A stretch of DNA of 45,027 nucleotides from DATKSG01 sp035531775 (lineage in GTDB: Bacteria; Actinomycetota; Acidimicrobiia; Acidimicrobiales; UBA8190): NCBI GenBank assembly GCA_035531775.1, contig DATKSG010000060.1:1-45027 (forward strand), in the 5' to 3' direction. The translations under genes and the position numbers were made by a program. The notes beneath the pieces are model-generated. The model searched no databases. It was not told where the DNA came from and was given only the letters and a program-made list of their open reading frames with translations. Positions 26,603-34,333 of the stretch are shown here, in pieces. The stretch's first letter is position 1, and each line of letters starts with the position of its first letter.

Positions 26603-27657
26603 GGAACCGCCGAGAGCTGGCCGGTCACGGCGTTCCCGTTGATCGACAGGTCCACCGCCACCTCGAGCGGAGCGCCGGTGGACGAGGTGAGGGCGAGGTC
26701 GATGCGCGGGCCCTCGAGGCCGGTGACGCGGCCCTGGTACTGGCCCGGGGATCCGGCCGGCCCCATGGCGCCCGAGCCGGCGTTGAGGGCCACTCCACCG
26801 TTGTCGTCGGAACTGCCCACCAAGTGGATGGCCAGCACCCCGGCGGCGCCACCGGTGATGGTGCCGGCGATGTCGACCTCGACCTGGCCGTCCGACAGCG
26901 AGCGCTGACTGATGGTGCCGTTCAGGGAGGCCTCGAAGGGCGCGGCGGGCAACGAGGCACTGGTGCTCGCCGTGCTGGTATTGGCGGTGGTGGAGGTCCG
27001 CAGCATCGACGACGGGGTGCCCGCTCGCGCCGCCCAACCACTGCGCAGAGGTCCGGCGGCGGCCCAGGCGCTCCCCATCACGACCGACAAGAGTCCCACT
27101 CCGCCGATGGCGGCCCGCAACGCGGCGCGCCCCGGCCAGCCGGCGCGCAAACGCCAGACGGCGGCCGCCACCACGGCGGCCACGCAGGCGAGCAGGAGTA
27201 GCAGCACCCAGTGCATGCGGGGATCGGTGCCGGTGCCGAAGGCGTGGACGAGAGCCAGGGGCCAGCTCACATAGGCCAGCCAGTGCAGCGCTCTCCAGGT
27301 TCCGGGCCGGATGCGGCGGCGGAGCATGCTCGAGATGCCGACGGCCAACAACAAGTCCACCGCCACGGTGCCCAGGCCGAGCCAGAGGCGTCGATACGGC
27401 GAGGTGAACGGGACCACGGCCGAGACCCAGCCGATGGGGGTGTATCCGTCGGCGACGGTGGTGGCGATGTGGAGGCCGATGAAGACCACGGCGATGAGCG
27501 ACAGACGCCGGTGCAGGTCCTGCCAGGCGAAGCCGGGCCACCGCGCCGTGGACAGCCGCACCGAGGTCAGCACGCCGAGCACGGTGGTGGCGGTGAGCAG
27601 CACCAGGGCCACGATCCCGGTCGCCCTCGTCATGTACCAAAGGACGTGGGCGTTCAC
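26599..27657 (-). CDS. Ferric-reductase-like (cytochrome b561-type) membrane protein with extracytoplasmic beta domain
   Basis: The 352-residue protein has about six membrane helices. Paired histidines suit two haems b: H-x13-H in LHRRLSLIAVVFIGLH and H-x12-H in LHWLAYVSWPLALVH. This is the ferric-reductase-like transmembrane pattern. After a further hydrophobic segment and a Thr/Ser-rich linker (residues about 220-245), a C-terminal domain of about 105 residues looks like an all-beta extracytoplasmic domain without cysteines. It should pass electrons across the membrane to an outside acceptor. There is no FAD/NAD domain, so electrons probably come from the NuoF-like/ferredoxin pair. GTG 27657 overlaps the ApbE stop. 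Confidence 0.8.
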   Translation of the reverse strand: MNAHVLWYMTRATGIVALVLLTATTVLGVLTSVRLSTARWPGFAWQDLHRRLSLIAVVFIGLHIATTVADGYTPIGWVSAVVPFTSPYRRLWLGLGTVAVDLLLAVGISSMLRRRIRPGTWRALHWLAYVSWPLALVHAFGTGTDPRMHWVLLLLLACVAAVVAAAVWRLRAGWPGRAALRAAIGGVGLLSVVMGSAWAAAGPLRSGWAARAGTPSSMLRTSTTANTSTASTSASLPAAPFEASLNGTISQRSLSDGQVEVDIAGTITGGAAGVLAIHLVGSSDDNGGVALNAGSGAMGPAGSPGQYQGRVTGLEGPRIDLALTSSTGAPLEVAVDLSINGNAVTGQLSAVP

Positions 27658-28610
27658 GCCACCGCTCCGGTAGGTGATCGGGTCGTGGCGGGCCAATGCT
27701 GCGTTGTGACGACCATGCCGTCGTGGCGGACGAGGCGGGCGGCTAGGCCCATGGACCGCAGCCGCTCGGGCGCGGTCTCGCCCCAGATGATCGAGGCGGT
27801 GCTCGCCGCGTTGGCCTCGACGCACGAGGAGGCGGCCACGGTGACCAGCCGCCAGTGCGACGGTGCGCAGTCACCGGTCGAGGGGTCCACGATGTGATGG
27901 ACGGTGCGGCCACCGCGGCGCCACGAGCGCACCACAGTGCTCGAGCTGGCCACGCCACCTGAGGTGATGGCCACGACCTGCTCAGCGTGTTCAGCCCTGG
28001 TGGCCGAGTCCTCGGCCACGGCGATGGCCCAGCCGTGATCGGGTGCCGGGCCGGCCACGGCGATGTCCCCGCCGATGCTGATCATGACGCCGGCGCCCAG
28101 GGCGGCGATCCGGCCGGCCGCCCGGTCGGCGGCGAACGCCTTGGCGCTCGACCCGAGGTCGAGGTGCACCCCGGCGGCCAGCCGGGCTGTCGAATGCTCG
28201 GGATCGAGCTCGAGGTGATGCCACCCCGGAACTGGTCGGGGTGCAGCCGGTTGTGGTCCGTCGGGTGCCATGGCCGTGAAGTCGCGGTCGTAGCCCAAGC
28301 GGACCACGGCGTCGCCCACCGTGGGGTCGACGGCCCCGTCGGTGCGCCTGGCCACCTCCAGCGACACCGCCAGCGCCTGGAAGAGAACGTCGCTCACCGG
28401 TACCCAGGTGTCGGGGTGCTCGTGGAGGATGTCGATCTCGCTGTCGGGTCGGAAGCGGCTGCACGCCCGGTCCACGGCGTCGAGGTCGTCGCGCAGCAGT
28501 GCTTCGGCTCTGGCCATTGCCGTCGCCCGGTCCACCACCAGCACGACCTCGGTGCCGAAGGCGTCCAGGCGGGCCGTGGCCCTGGCCCGGCGGCCCGTGG
28601 TGGTCGTCAC
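27654..28610 (-). CDS. apbE: FAD:protein FMN transferase (ApbE family)
   Basis: ApbE enzymes transfer FMN from FAD onto a Thr or Ser of extracytoplasmic redox proteins. The 318-residue product has the family motifs DLGSSAKAFAADRAA (family DLGGIAKG), ISIGGDIAVAG (SxGGD), ITSGGVASSSTVVRSW (Mg-site region) and HHIVDPSTG. No lipobox or signal peptide is seen, so it may act in the cytoplasm or be exported with a partner. GTG 28610 overlaps the stop of the Ser/Thr/Gly-rich gene (GTGA). No FMN-binding domain with the usual SGAT-type acceptor motif is encoded in this operon, so its target is unclear. Confidence 0.9.
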   Translation of the reverse strand: MTTTTGRRARATARLDAFGTEVVLVVDRATAMARAEALLRDDLDAVDRACSRFRPDSEIDILHEHPDTWVPVSDVLFQALAVSLEVARRTDGAVDPTVGDAVVRLGYDRDFTAMAPDGPQPAAPRPVPGWHHLELDPEHSTARLAAGVHLDLGSSAKAFAADRAAGRIAALGAGVMISIGGDIAVAGPAPDHGWAIAVAEDSATRAEHAEQVVAITSGGVASSSTVVRSWRRGGRTVHHIVDPSTGDCAPSHWRLVTVAASSCVEANAASTASIIWGETAPERLRSMGLAARLVRHDGMVVTTQHWPATTRSPTGAVA

Positions 28611-28930
28611 CGGATCGTGGACCCGCCGGTGGTGACCGTCGGCACCTGCACCGTCGGGGCCACCGACGAGCCGGTTCCCGAGGTGGTTCCATATGACCCG
28701 GCCGATCCGGTGCTGCCGGTGCTGCCGGCGGTGCCGGCGGAGGAAGTGCTCCCGGAGGCGGGGGCGGAAGCCGCCCCCGGGAGCTGGTGCCCGACGACCC
28801 CGGCGATGGCGGCAGCGGCGGCTGTCGCCAGGCCCGTCACCCACCACGCCACGCGCCTGGGGCGGTCCAGGGCGAGGTTGCGGTGGTGGGCAGCTGGGTG
28901 GTGATGGTTGGTCGGCATCGTGTCGGGCAC
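28607..28930 (-). CDS. Ser/Thr/Gly-rich membrane-anchored small protein
   Basis: The 107-residue protein starts with a His-rich basic cytoplasmic segment, has one membrane helix (about residues 28-48, WWVTGLATAAAAAIAGVVG) and ends in a low-complexity Ser/Thr/Gly/Ala tail that would be outside. It is the first gene of the ApbE operon and overlaps apbE as GTGA. No known domain is seen. The tail is rich in Thr and Ser, the residue types ApbE modifies, but lacks a recognisable FMN-binding fold. The start may be GTG 28930 or ATG 28918; neither has a strong ribosome-binding site. Confidence 0.6.
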   Translation of the reverse strand: MPDTMPTNHHHPAAHHRNLALDRPRRVAWWVTGLATAAAAAIAGVVGHQLPGAASAPASGSTSSAGTAGSTGSTGSAGSYGTTSGTGSSVAPTVQVPTVTTGGSTIR

Positions 28931-29068
28931 CTTTCCCTACCCATCCTGCGCCCCGGGGCTGAACGCCCCATGAAGCGTTCCTTTGGGTTCCCTGAGAGTG
29001 TTCAGCTCCCATGGGGACCGGTAATGGCCACAATGAGTGAGATTTAGCCGCCAGCCACGCCACGGACC

Positions 29069-29074
29069 TACGTT
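29069..29074 (+). promoter_or_regulatory. Leaderless -10 element TACGTT for the FtsH-like gene
   Basis: TACGTT is followed after 8 bases by the ATG at 29083, with no ribosome-binding site between them. It lies in the 152-base divergent region shared with the ApbE operon, which also contains a GGGGC-TGAAC-GCCCC stem (28955-28969). Confidence 0.45.
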
Positions 29075-29082
29075 GTCCAGGC

Positions 29083-30882
29083 ATGGAACCGGGGGGTAGG
29101 GCCAGTCAGGTGTCCTTGGCGTCGCTGGGCCAGAAGGGGGTGATCGGGGCCGAGCACGGCGACGTGGGGGTCAGCCGGGAGCGGGCCCGCCAGAGCCGAC
29201 TGTTGCGCCTGTCGCTGTGCATCGGGCCCTTCGCCCTTTGGATGCTGATCCGGGCCGTGCTGTTCCCGGGCCACGTCGTGGTCTTCCCGCATGTGCCCTC
29301 GAGCATGGTGCCCTACCTGCCCGCCATCGGGCTCATGTTCGTCCTCGTCCTGGTCCTGGTGGCTCCGCTGTTGGGCGCAGGGCGCTCTCCGCATGTGCTG
29401 TACCGGCCCAACGAGATCGACGTGAGCTTCGCCGATGTGCGTGGCGCCGAGACGGTGGTCGAGGAAGTGGTGAAGAGCCTCAACCTCTTCCTGGCCCACA
29501 AGGTCTTCGCCGAGCGCATGGGTGGCTCGCCACGACGCGCCCTGCTCTTCGAAGGACCTCCCGGCACCGGCAAGACGTACATGGCCAAAGCCATGGCGGT
29601 GGAAGCCGGCGTGCCGTTCCTTTTCGTGTCGGCCTCGGCGTTCCAGTCGATGTTCTACGGCCAGACCAACCGAAAGATCCGCGCATACTTCCGGGCCATG
29701 CGCCGCTATGCCCGCAGGGAGGGCGGTGCTATCGGCTTCATCGAGGAGATCGACGCCATCGGCGCCTCGCGCAGCGGCCTGGGCAGCGGACGCACCGAGG
29801 GGATCGCCGGCATCGTCAACGAACTGCTCATCCAGCTGCAGTCCTTCGATCAGCCGCCTCCCGGGGTCCGGTTCATGGGCATGCTGGTCGACCTGGTGAA
29901 TCCGTGGCTGCCGGCCCGCCGGCACCTGCGCAAGCCGGTGGCGACGTCGGCCAACATCCTCGTCATCGGCGCCACCAACCGGGCCGCCGACCTCGACCCG
30001 GCTCTGGTTCGGCCGGGACGCTTCGACCGCACCATCTACTTCGACCTGCCCAGCCGGGCCGGACGGCGCGACATCATCGACTACTACCTGGCCAAGAAGG
30101 CCCACGATGCCGAGCTTGACGACGCCGACCGGCGCGACACCCTGGCTGCGCTCACCTCGGGGTACACGCCGGTCATGATCGAGCACCTCTTCGACGAGGC
30201 CCTGGTATGGGCCCTGCGCCGGGGGGCCGAGCGGCTGTCGTGGGCCGACCTCCAGCACGCCAAGTTGACCGAGGAGATCGGCCTGGCCCAACCGGTCGAG
30301 TACACCGAAGCCGAGCGCCGCACCATCGCCACTCACGAGTCGGGGCACGCCACGGTGGCTTGGTTGGTGGGCAAGAGCCGCAAGCTCGAAGTCCTCTCCA
30401 TCGTGAAGCGCCGTCAGGCTCTGGGGCTGCTGGCCCACTCCGACACCGAGGAGCGTTTCACCCAGACCCGCACCGAGATCGAAGCGCTCATCGACATCTC
30501 GCTGGGCGGACTGGCCGCCGAGGAGCTGTTCTTCGGCGAGACCAGCTCTGGAGTGGCTTCCGACCTGCAGACCGCCACCAACGCCGCCTGTCTCATGATC
30601 GGGGCCTTCGGAATGGGTGAGAGCCTCATCTCGCTCTCCGCGGTGGAGGCCCCCACGGCCGGCAACGTGGTGGCCAAGGTCCTGGCCAGCGACCGTGAGC
30701 GCGAGCAAGTCGAGGAGATGCTGCAGACGGCTAAGGCCCGGGTACGCGAGATGCTGGCGGGCCACCGCCATGTCGTCGAGGCCCTGCGTGACGCCCTACT
30801 CGAGCGCGACGAGCTGGTGGGTCATGAGATCCTCGACGTGATCACCGGCGCAGCCGGTGCGATGAGCGAACGCGCCTTCTGA
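29083..30882 (+). CDS. FtsH-like membrane AAA+ zinc metalloprotease
   Basis: The 599-residue protein has two membrane helices near the N-terminus (about 44-64 and 80-100), an AAA+ domain and a peptidase M41 domain. Walker A is G158-PPGTGK-T165. Walker B reads IGFIEEIDAIG, with Glu221 where FtsH has Asp. The pore motif is MFYG and the Arg fingers in RPGRFDR are intact. The zinc site H418-E-S-G-H422 and the later SGVASDLQTATN with the third ligand are present. About 30 extra residues lie before NILVIGATNR. It is divergent from the redox operon and may control membrane-protein quality there. It is a divergent paralogue rather than clearly the housekeeping FtsH. Confidence 0.9.
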   Translation: MEPGGRASQVSLASLGQKGVIGAEHGDVGVSRERARQSRLLRLSLCIGPFALWMLIRAVLFPGHVVVFPHVPSSMVPYLPAIGLMFVLVLVLVAPLLGAGRSPHVLYRPNEIDVSFADVRGAETVVEEVVKSLNLFLAHKVFAERMGGSPRRALLFEGPPGTGKTYMAKAMAVEAGVPFLFVSASAFQSMFYGQTNRKIRAYFRAMRRYARREGGAIGFIEEIDAIGASRSGLGSGRTEGIAGIVNELLIQLQSFDQPPPGVRFMGMLVDLVNPWLPARRHLRKPVATSANILVIGATNRAADLDPALVRPGRFDRTIYFDLPSRAGRRDIIDYYLAKKAHDAELDDADRRDTLAALTSGYTPVMIEHLFDEALVWALRRGAERLSWADLQHAKLTEEIGLAQPVEYTEAERRTIATHESGHATVAWLVGKSRKLEVLSIVKRRQALGLLAHSDTEERFTQTRTEIEALIDISLGGLAAEELFFGETSSGVASDLQTATNAACLMIGAFGMGESLISLSAVEAPTAGNVVAKVLASDREREQVEEMLQTAKARVREMLAGHRHVVEALRDALLERDELVGHEILDVITGAAGAMSERAF

Positions 30883-30883
30883 C

Positions 30884-32170
30884 TCAGCGGGCCGACATGG
30901 TGAGGAAGTCGCGTGACCACCAGGCCTCGAAGTACCGTGCCGGGCCACCCGTCATGGTGGGCAGCAGGCTGGTCCCGTTGGCCGCAGAGGATGGCGCCCC
31001 GGCCGCCGGTGCGTAGGTGGCCATGTTCACCCAATCGGTGTTGATGTCGAGCTCCATGCCTCGCACGGCTCCCGCCCGGACCAGCACCGAGGCCAGGTCG
31101 GCCACATCGAGGGCGGGGCCGGCCACGTAGACGAGGGCACCGTCGGCGGTCACCCCGAGGCCCGACCGCCACACGTAGATGCTGTTGCCGAGAGTACGGC
31201 CCCACGTGGCGCCGGTGGCGTACGCAATTCCGGGGACCGGACGCCCGCCGTCCACCAGGAGGTTCAAGTTCTGTCGCACCGAGACCACGTCGGCGGTCAT
31301 CGACACATCGCGACCCCACTGGCCCACGGTGACCGACCCGTTGCGGTATATGACGATCGAGGCCGCACCGCTGCGCAGGGGCACGGCAGTGCGGCCCTCG
31401 GAGTAGTACCCGCCATTGGCGTCGCCCATCCGGAAGCCGGAGTTGAAGGCGGCCACCAGGCTGGTGGCGGCGGCCGGCGGTACCGGCGCCGTATCCGTCC
31501 ACAAGTTGCCACCCGGAATGGTGCTACCGGAGTAGAGGCGAGCCGAGAGCAGGGTCGTGTCCATCCAGGCGACACCGATGACCACGCTGGTGTGGACGGC
31601 ATCGGGCTCGACGTAGGTCTCGTAGACGGCGGGCACACCATGGACAAGCCGCCCCGCCGCCGTCCAGGTCCCTTCACCGGCGATGGCGGTCCCGCCGAGC
31701 GGGGCGATGGGCGCTGGCGCGGCCAGATGGCGGGGGACGGAGACCCCCGGGCCCCCCTGCCCGGTCGCGGCACGCCTGGGCCGGCTGGGGATGGCGCCCT
31801 TGACCGGCCGCCCGCCGACCGCCGGGGGGTGATGGGAGTACCAGAAGTCCTCGATGTCCACCACGAGGGACGCGCCGCCGTGGCCCCGCAGCCATTCCGA
31901 CAGCCGGGCCGGGAGGCTGGAGCCGAGGCTGGGGTTGGACATGGCGCTGCCCAACGACCACCACAACGGCGACAGCACCAGGAGCAACGCCAGAACGGCG
32001 CTGGTCCGCTTGTGTGCTCTGCACCATCGGCCGGCTCGGCTGGCCAGAGCCGTTCGTGGTGCGACGTGGCGACCGCTGCTGCTTCTGCGCAGGTTGGGGG
32101 GCGCGGGCCGGTCGGGGGGCGTCGGCCGGTCGGGGGGCGCGGGCCGGTCGGGGGGCGCGGACACTGCCAC
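30884..32170 (-). CDS. Phosphodiester glycosidase (NAGPA-domain) family membrane protein
   Basis: The 428-residue protein has a Pro/Arg/Asp-rich cytoplasmic N-terminus made by an 18-bp tandem repeat, a membrane helix (about 58-78) and an extracytoplasmic NAGPA/DUF2233-like domain from about 165. Family motifs include AAFNSGFRMGDANGGYY, VSVRQNLNLLVDGG and GMELDINTDWVNM (active-site Asp region). Related proteins cleave phosphodiester-linked sugars or act in exopolysaccharide metabolism. GTG 32170 lies 7 bases after TACCGT, supporting a leaderless start that includes the repeat. It converges on the FtsH-like gene, leaving one base between the stops. Confidence 0.85.
   Translation of the reverse strand: MAVSAPPDRPAPPDRPTPPDRPAPPNLRRSSSGRHVAPRTALASRAGRWCRAHKRTSAVLALLLVLSPLWWSLGSAMSNPSLGSSLPARLSEWLRGHGGASLVVDIEDFWYSHHPPAVGGRPVKGAIPSRPRRAATGQGGPGVSVPRHLAAPAPIAPLGGTAIAGEGTWTAAGRLVHGVPAVYETYVEPDAVHTSVVIGVAWMDTTLLSARLYSGSTIPGGNLWTDTAPVPPAAATSLVAAFNSGFRMGDANGGYYSEGRTAVPLRSGAASIVIYRNGSVTVGQWGRDVSMTADVVSVRQNLNLLVDGGRPVPGIAYATGATWGRTLGNSIYVWRSGLGVTADGALVYVAGPALDVADLASVLVRAGAVRGMELDINTDWVNMATYAPAAGAPSSAANGTSLLPTMTGGPARYFEAWWSRDFLTMSAR
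32096..32160. repeat. 18-bp tandem repeat, 3.6 copies
   Basis: The unit GGGGGGCGCGGGCCGGTC occurs at 32096-32113, 32114-32131 (two changes), 32132-32149 and partly at 32150-32160. On the minus strand it encodes the hexapeptide PPDRPA/T at the start of the phosphodiester glycosidase. Copy number could vary between strains without changing the frame. Confidence 0.9.
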
Positions 32171-32177
32171 GGTTTGA

Positions 32178-32183
32178 ACGGTA
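32178..32183 (-). promoter_or_regulatory. Leaderless -10 element TACCGT for the phosphodiester glycosidase
   Basis: TACCGT on the minus strand is 7 bases before the GTG at 32170. It decides in favour of that GTG over starts after the repeat. Confidence 0.45.
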
Positions 32184-32237
32184 CCGGGTGGACCTTGCGA
32201 TGGCGTGAAGGTGCGCCCAGGCCCCGGTGACCGACGC

Positions 32238-33536
32238 TCAGGTCACGTACAGCTGTCCGTCGGATCCCTCTTTGATGCCGATGCTCCCGAGCCCCGTTGG
32301 GGAGGGACCCACCTCCACCGCTCCGGTGCGACCGTTGAACTGCGAGCCGTGGCACGGGCAGATGAAGACGGAGTTGTTCGGGTCGTACTGCACGATGCAA
32401 CCGGCGTGAGGGCAGACCGAGTCGAAGGCCAGGAACGTCCCTGCCTGCGGTTGGATCACCAAGGACGGATCACCGGTGGAGGGGTCGTTGAACGAGGCTG
32501 AGCCCCCCACCGGCACGTCACTGGCCGGCCCGATCCGCGTGCCGGCCGGATGTGGGGCAGTCGTGGTGGGACCCGATGTGGCGGTGGCCGCCGTGGTGGG
32601 GGCGGTGGAGGGAGCCGTCGAGGCCGTCGTCGAGGCTGTCGGGGCGCTGCCCAGTTGACGGGTGGTGGTTCCCGCGTTCGACCCTCCGATGAGACGTCCC
32701 ATGCCGGCGGCAATGGCCCCGGCCACCAACGCCGCCCCGGCCGCCATCGCCGCCAGTGCGCCGCTGGCGGCGAAGGTGCGCCGGTCGATCTCGCGGCCCA
32801 CCGCCCGACTCGGGGCAGCGGGTTCCGCCGCCAGGAACGGACACGGCGCCGGCTCGCACGCTGCGCCGCGGCGCGCCGCGCACCGGCCGTCGTCGAACGA
32901 GCCGCAGACCTGGCGCACGGTGGCGAACGGGATGGGCACTATGTCGGCGGGGGCCGCTCCCTCGCGGCGACGCACCAGGGCGGCGATCGCCGCGTCGGCC
33001 GATAGTGCGCCCCCTGCTCCGGCCAGTATCAACGGAAGCCAGGCGAACACGAAGACGATGTCCGATCCCGTGTAGTAAGGGTTCGAGTGGAAGCTGATGG
33101 TCAAGAAGAGCCCGAAGGAGAGAAGGGTCCCGCCGACGGCCGCCGCCCTCGTCCACAGGCCGGCCAGTGTGCCCACACCGATGGCGATCTCGGCCAGGGC
33201 GATGAGCACGCCCAGGGGAACCGCCACATGCACGAGCGGCCCGATCAGGGCATGGATGGGGCTACGGCGGGCAGCCCCGGCCAACTGTGACTGGATCGAG
33301 GCCGGGCTCGAGGCATTGAAGAAGGCGGGGTTGGCCAACTTCTGAAGACCGGCGAAACAGAACGTGAACCCCAGAAACCCACGCAACGGCAAAAGGGCCC
33401 ATCCGGCACTGGACAGCGCCCTAGGCGGCGGAGCCGAACCGATGGGGAATCTGGAGGGTGGTTCGATGGGCGCCCGGACCCGTTCCGGGGCGCGCCGAGG
33501 TGGTTGACGACGGGGCACGGCTTTTCCCTGGGACAT
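32238..33536 (-). CDS. DoxX/DoxD-like membrane domain fused to a Rieske [2Fe-2S] protein
   Basis: The 432-residue protein starts with a basic tail and four membrane helices of DoxX/TQO-small-subunit type (about 48-190). A cytoplasmic loop with four cysteines (CGSFDDGRC, then AACEPAPC) follows, then a Tat-like motif DRRTFAASG with a fifth helix and a long Thr/Ala/Ser linker. The Rieske domain has C375-P-H377-A-G-C380 and C393-P-C395-H396. All four cluster ligands and the disulfide pair of high-potential Rieske proteins are therefore present. The Rieske part should lie outside, inserted by a Sec-then-Tat route like actinobacterial QcrA. ATG 33536 follows AGGAGG. It may serve the split cytochrome b encoded 8 kb away. 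Confidence 0.88.
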   Translation of the reverse strand: MSQGKAVPRRQPPRRAPERVRAPIEPPSRFPIGSAPPPRALSSAGWALLPLRGFLGFTFCFAGLQKLANPAFFNASSPASIQSQLAGAARRSPIHALIGPLVHVAVPLGVLIALAEIAIGVGTLAGLWTRAAAVGGTLLSFGLFLTISFHSNPYYTGSDIVFVFAWLPLILAGAGGALSADAAIAALVRRREGAAPADIVPIPFATVRQVCGSFDDGRCAARRGAACEPAPCPFLAAEPAAPSRAVGREIDRRTFAASGALAAMAAGAALVAGAIAAGMGRLIGGSNAGTTTRQLGSAPTASTTASTAPSTAPTTAATATSGPTTTAPHPAGTRIGPASDVPVGGSASFNDPSTGDPSLVIQPQAGTFLAFDSVCPHAGCIVQYDPNNSVFICPCHGSQFNGRTGAVEVGPSPTGLGSIGIKEGSDGQLYVT

Positions 33537-33667
33537 GATCCTCCTGAGGCGCCGGGACGCGTGACATCAGGGCCCTCTGGAGCATCATTGTTCCCCAACC
33601 TTGCTGTTCCATGAATGGCGGGCGTCCATGTCATCAACTCTTCAGTCGATGGGGCTAGACCGTGGGC

Positions 33668-34333
33668 ATGAGGGTCCTGGTTGCAGAGGACGATCCCGGG
33701 CTCCGTTCCGTCCTCGAACGGGGATTGCGCGAGAACGGCTACGTGGTCGATGCCGTCTCGGACGGTGTCGATGCCCTCGCCTACCTCCGGACCTACGACT
33801 ATGAGGTCGCCGTCCTCGACTGGCGCATGCCGAGGACCAGCGGGATCGAGGTGGTCCGGGAACTGCGGCGGTCGGGGTCTGCTGTTCCAGTGCTCATGCT
33901 CACAGCCCGTGACACCCACGCCGATCGCGTGACCGGGCTCGACGAGGGAGCTGACGACTACCTGGTGAAGCCCTTCGACTTCGCCGAATTGTTGGCCCGG
34001 CTGCGAGCCCTGCAGCGGCGTTCACCATCGTTGGTGGGGCCCACACTCGTGCTCGGGGACGTCGAGCTCGACCCCGCCACACGCGAAGTCACCGTGGGGT
34101 CGTCGTCGCCACAGCTCACCGCCACCGAGCTGGCCATCTTGGAGTTGCTGATGCGCCGCACGCCGGCAGTGGTCGATCGCCGTGCCATCGCCGTTCAGGT
34201 CTGGGACCACGAAGCCGACGCCGTGGGCTCCAACACCATCGATGTCCACATGGCCCGGCTGCGTTCCAAACTGGCCGGTGCCGGTGTCCGCATCGAGACC
34301 GTGCGCGGCGTCGGTTACCGGTTGGTCCAGTGA
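33668..34333 (+). CDS. OmpR/PhoB-family response regulator
   Basis: The 221-residue regulator has a receiver domain with acidic pocket (AEDDPG), phosphorylation site D51 (AVLDWRMP), the Thr switch (MLTARD) and Lys (DYLVKPFD). The C-terminal winged helix (about 125-221) ends NTIDVHMARLRSKLAGAGVRIETVRGVGYRLV. It is encoded directly before its kinase with a GTGA overlap. The ATG at 33668 gives the usual start (MRVLVAEDD); a GTG two codons earlier is also possible. A weak -10-like TAGACC lies 6 bases before the ATG. Its targets are unknown; the neighbouring redox genes are candidates by position. Confidence 0.94.
   Translation: MRVLVAEDDPGLRSVLERGLRENGYVVDAVSDGVDALAYLRTYDYEVAVLDWRMPRTSGIEVVRELRRSGSAVPVLMLTARDTHADRVTGLDEGADDYLVKPFDFAELLARLRALQRRSPSLVGPTLVLGDVELDPATREVTVGSSSPQLTATELAILELLMRRTPAVVDRRAIAVQVWDHEADAVGSNTIDVHMARLRSKLAGAGVRIETVRGVGYRLVQ

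Noticed and set aside
25092..28930. An RNF or NQR complex
   Set aside because: ApbE, NuoF-like and ferredoxin genes suggest RNF, but RnfA/D/E/G-type membrane proteins and an FMN-binding domain are absent.
32096..32160. CRISPR array
   Set aside because: The 18-bp units are directly adjacent, in frame and coding, with no spacers; no cas genes are present.
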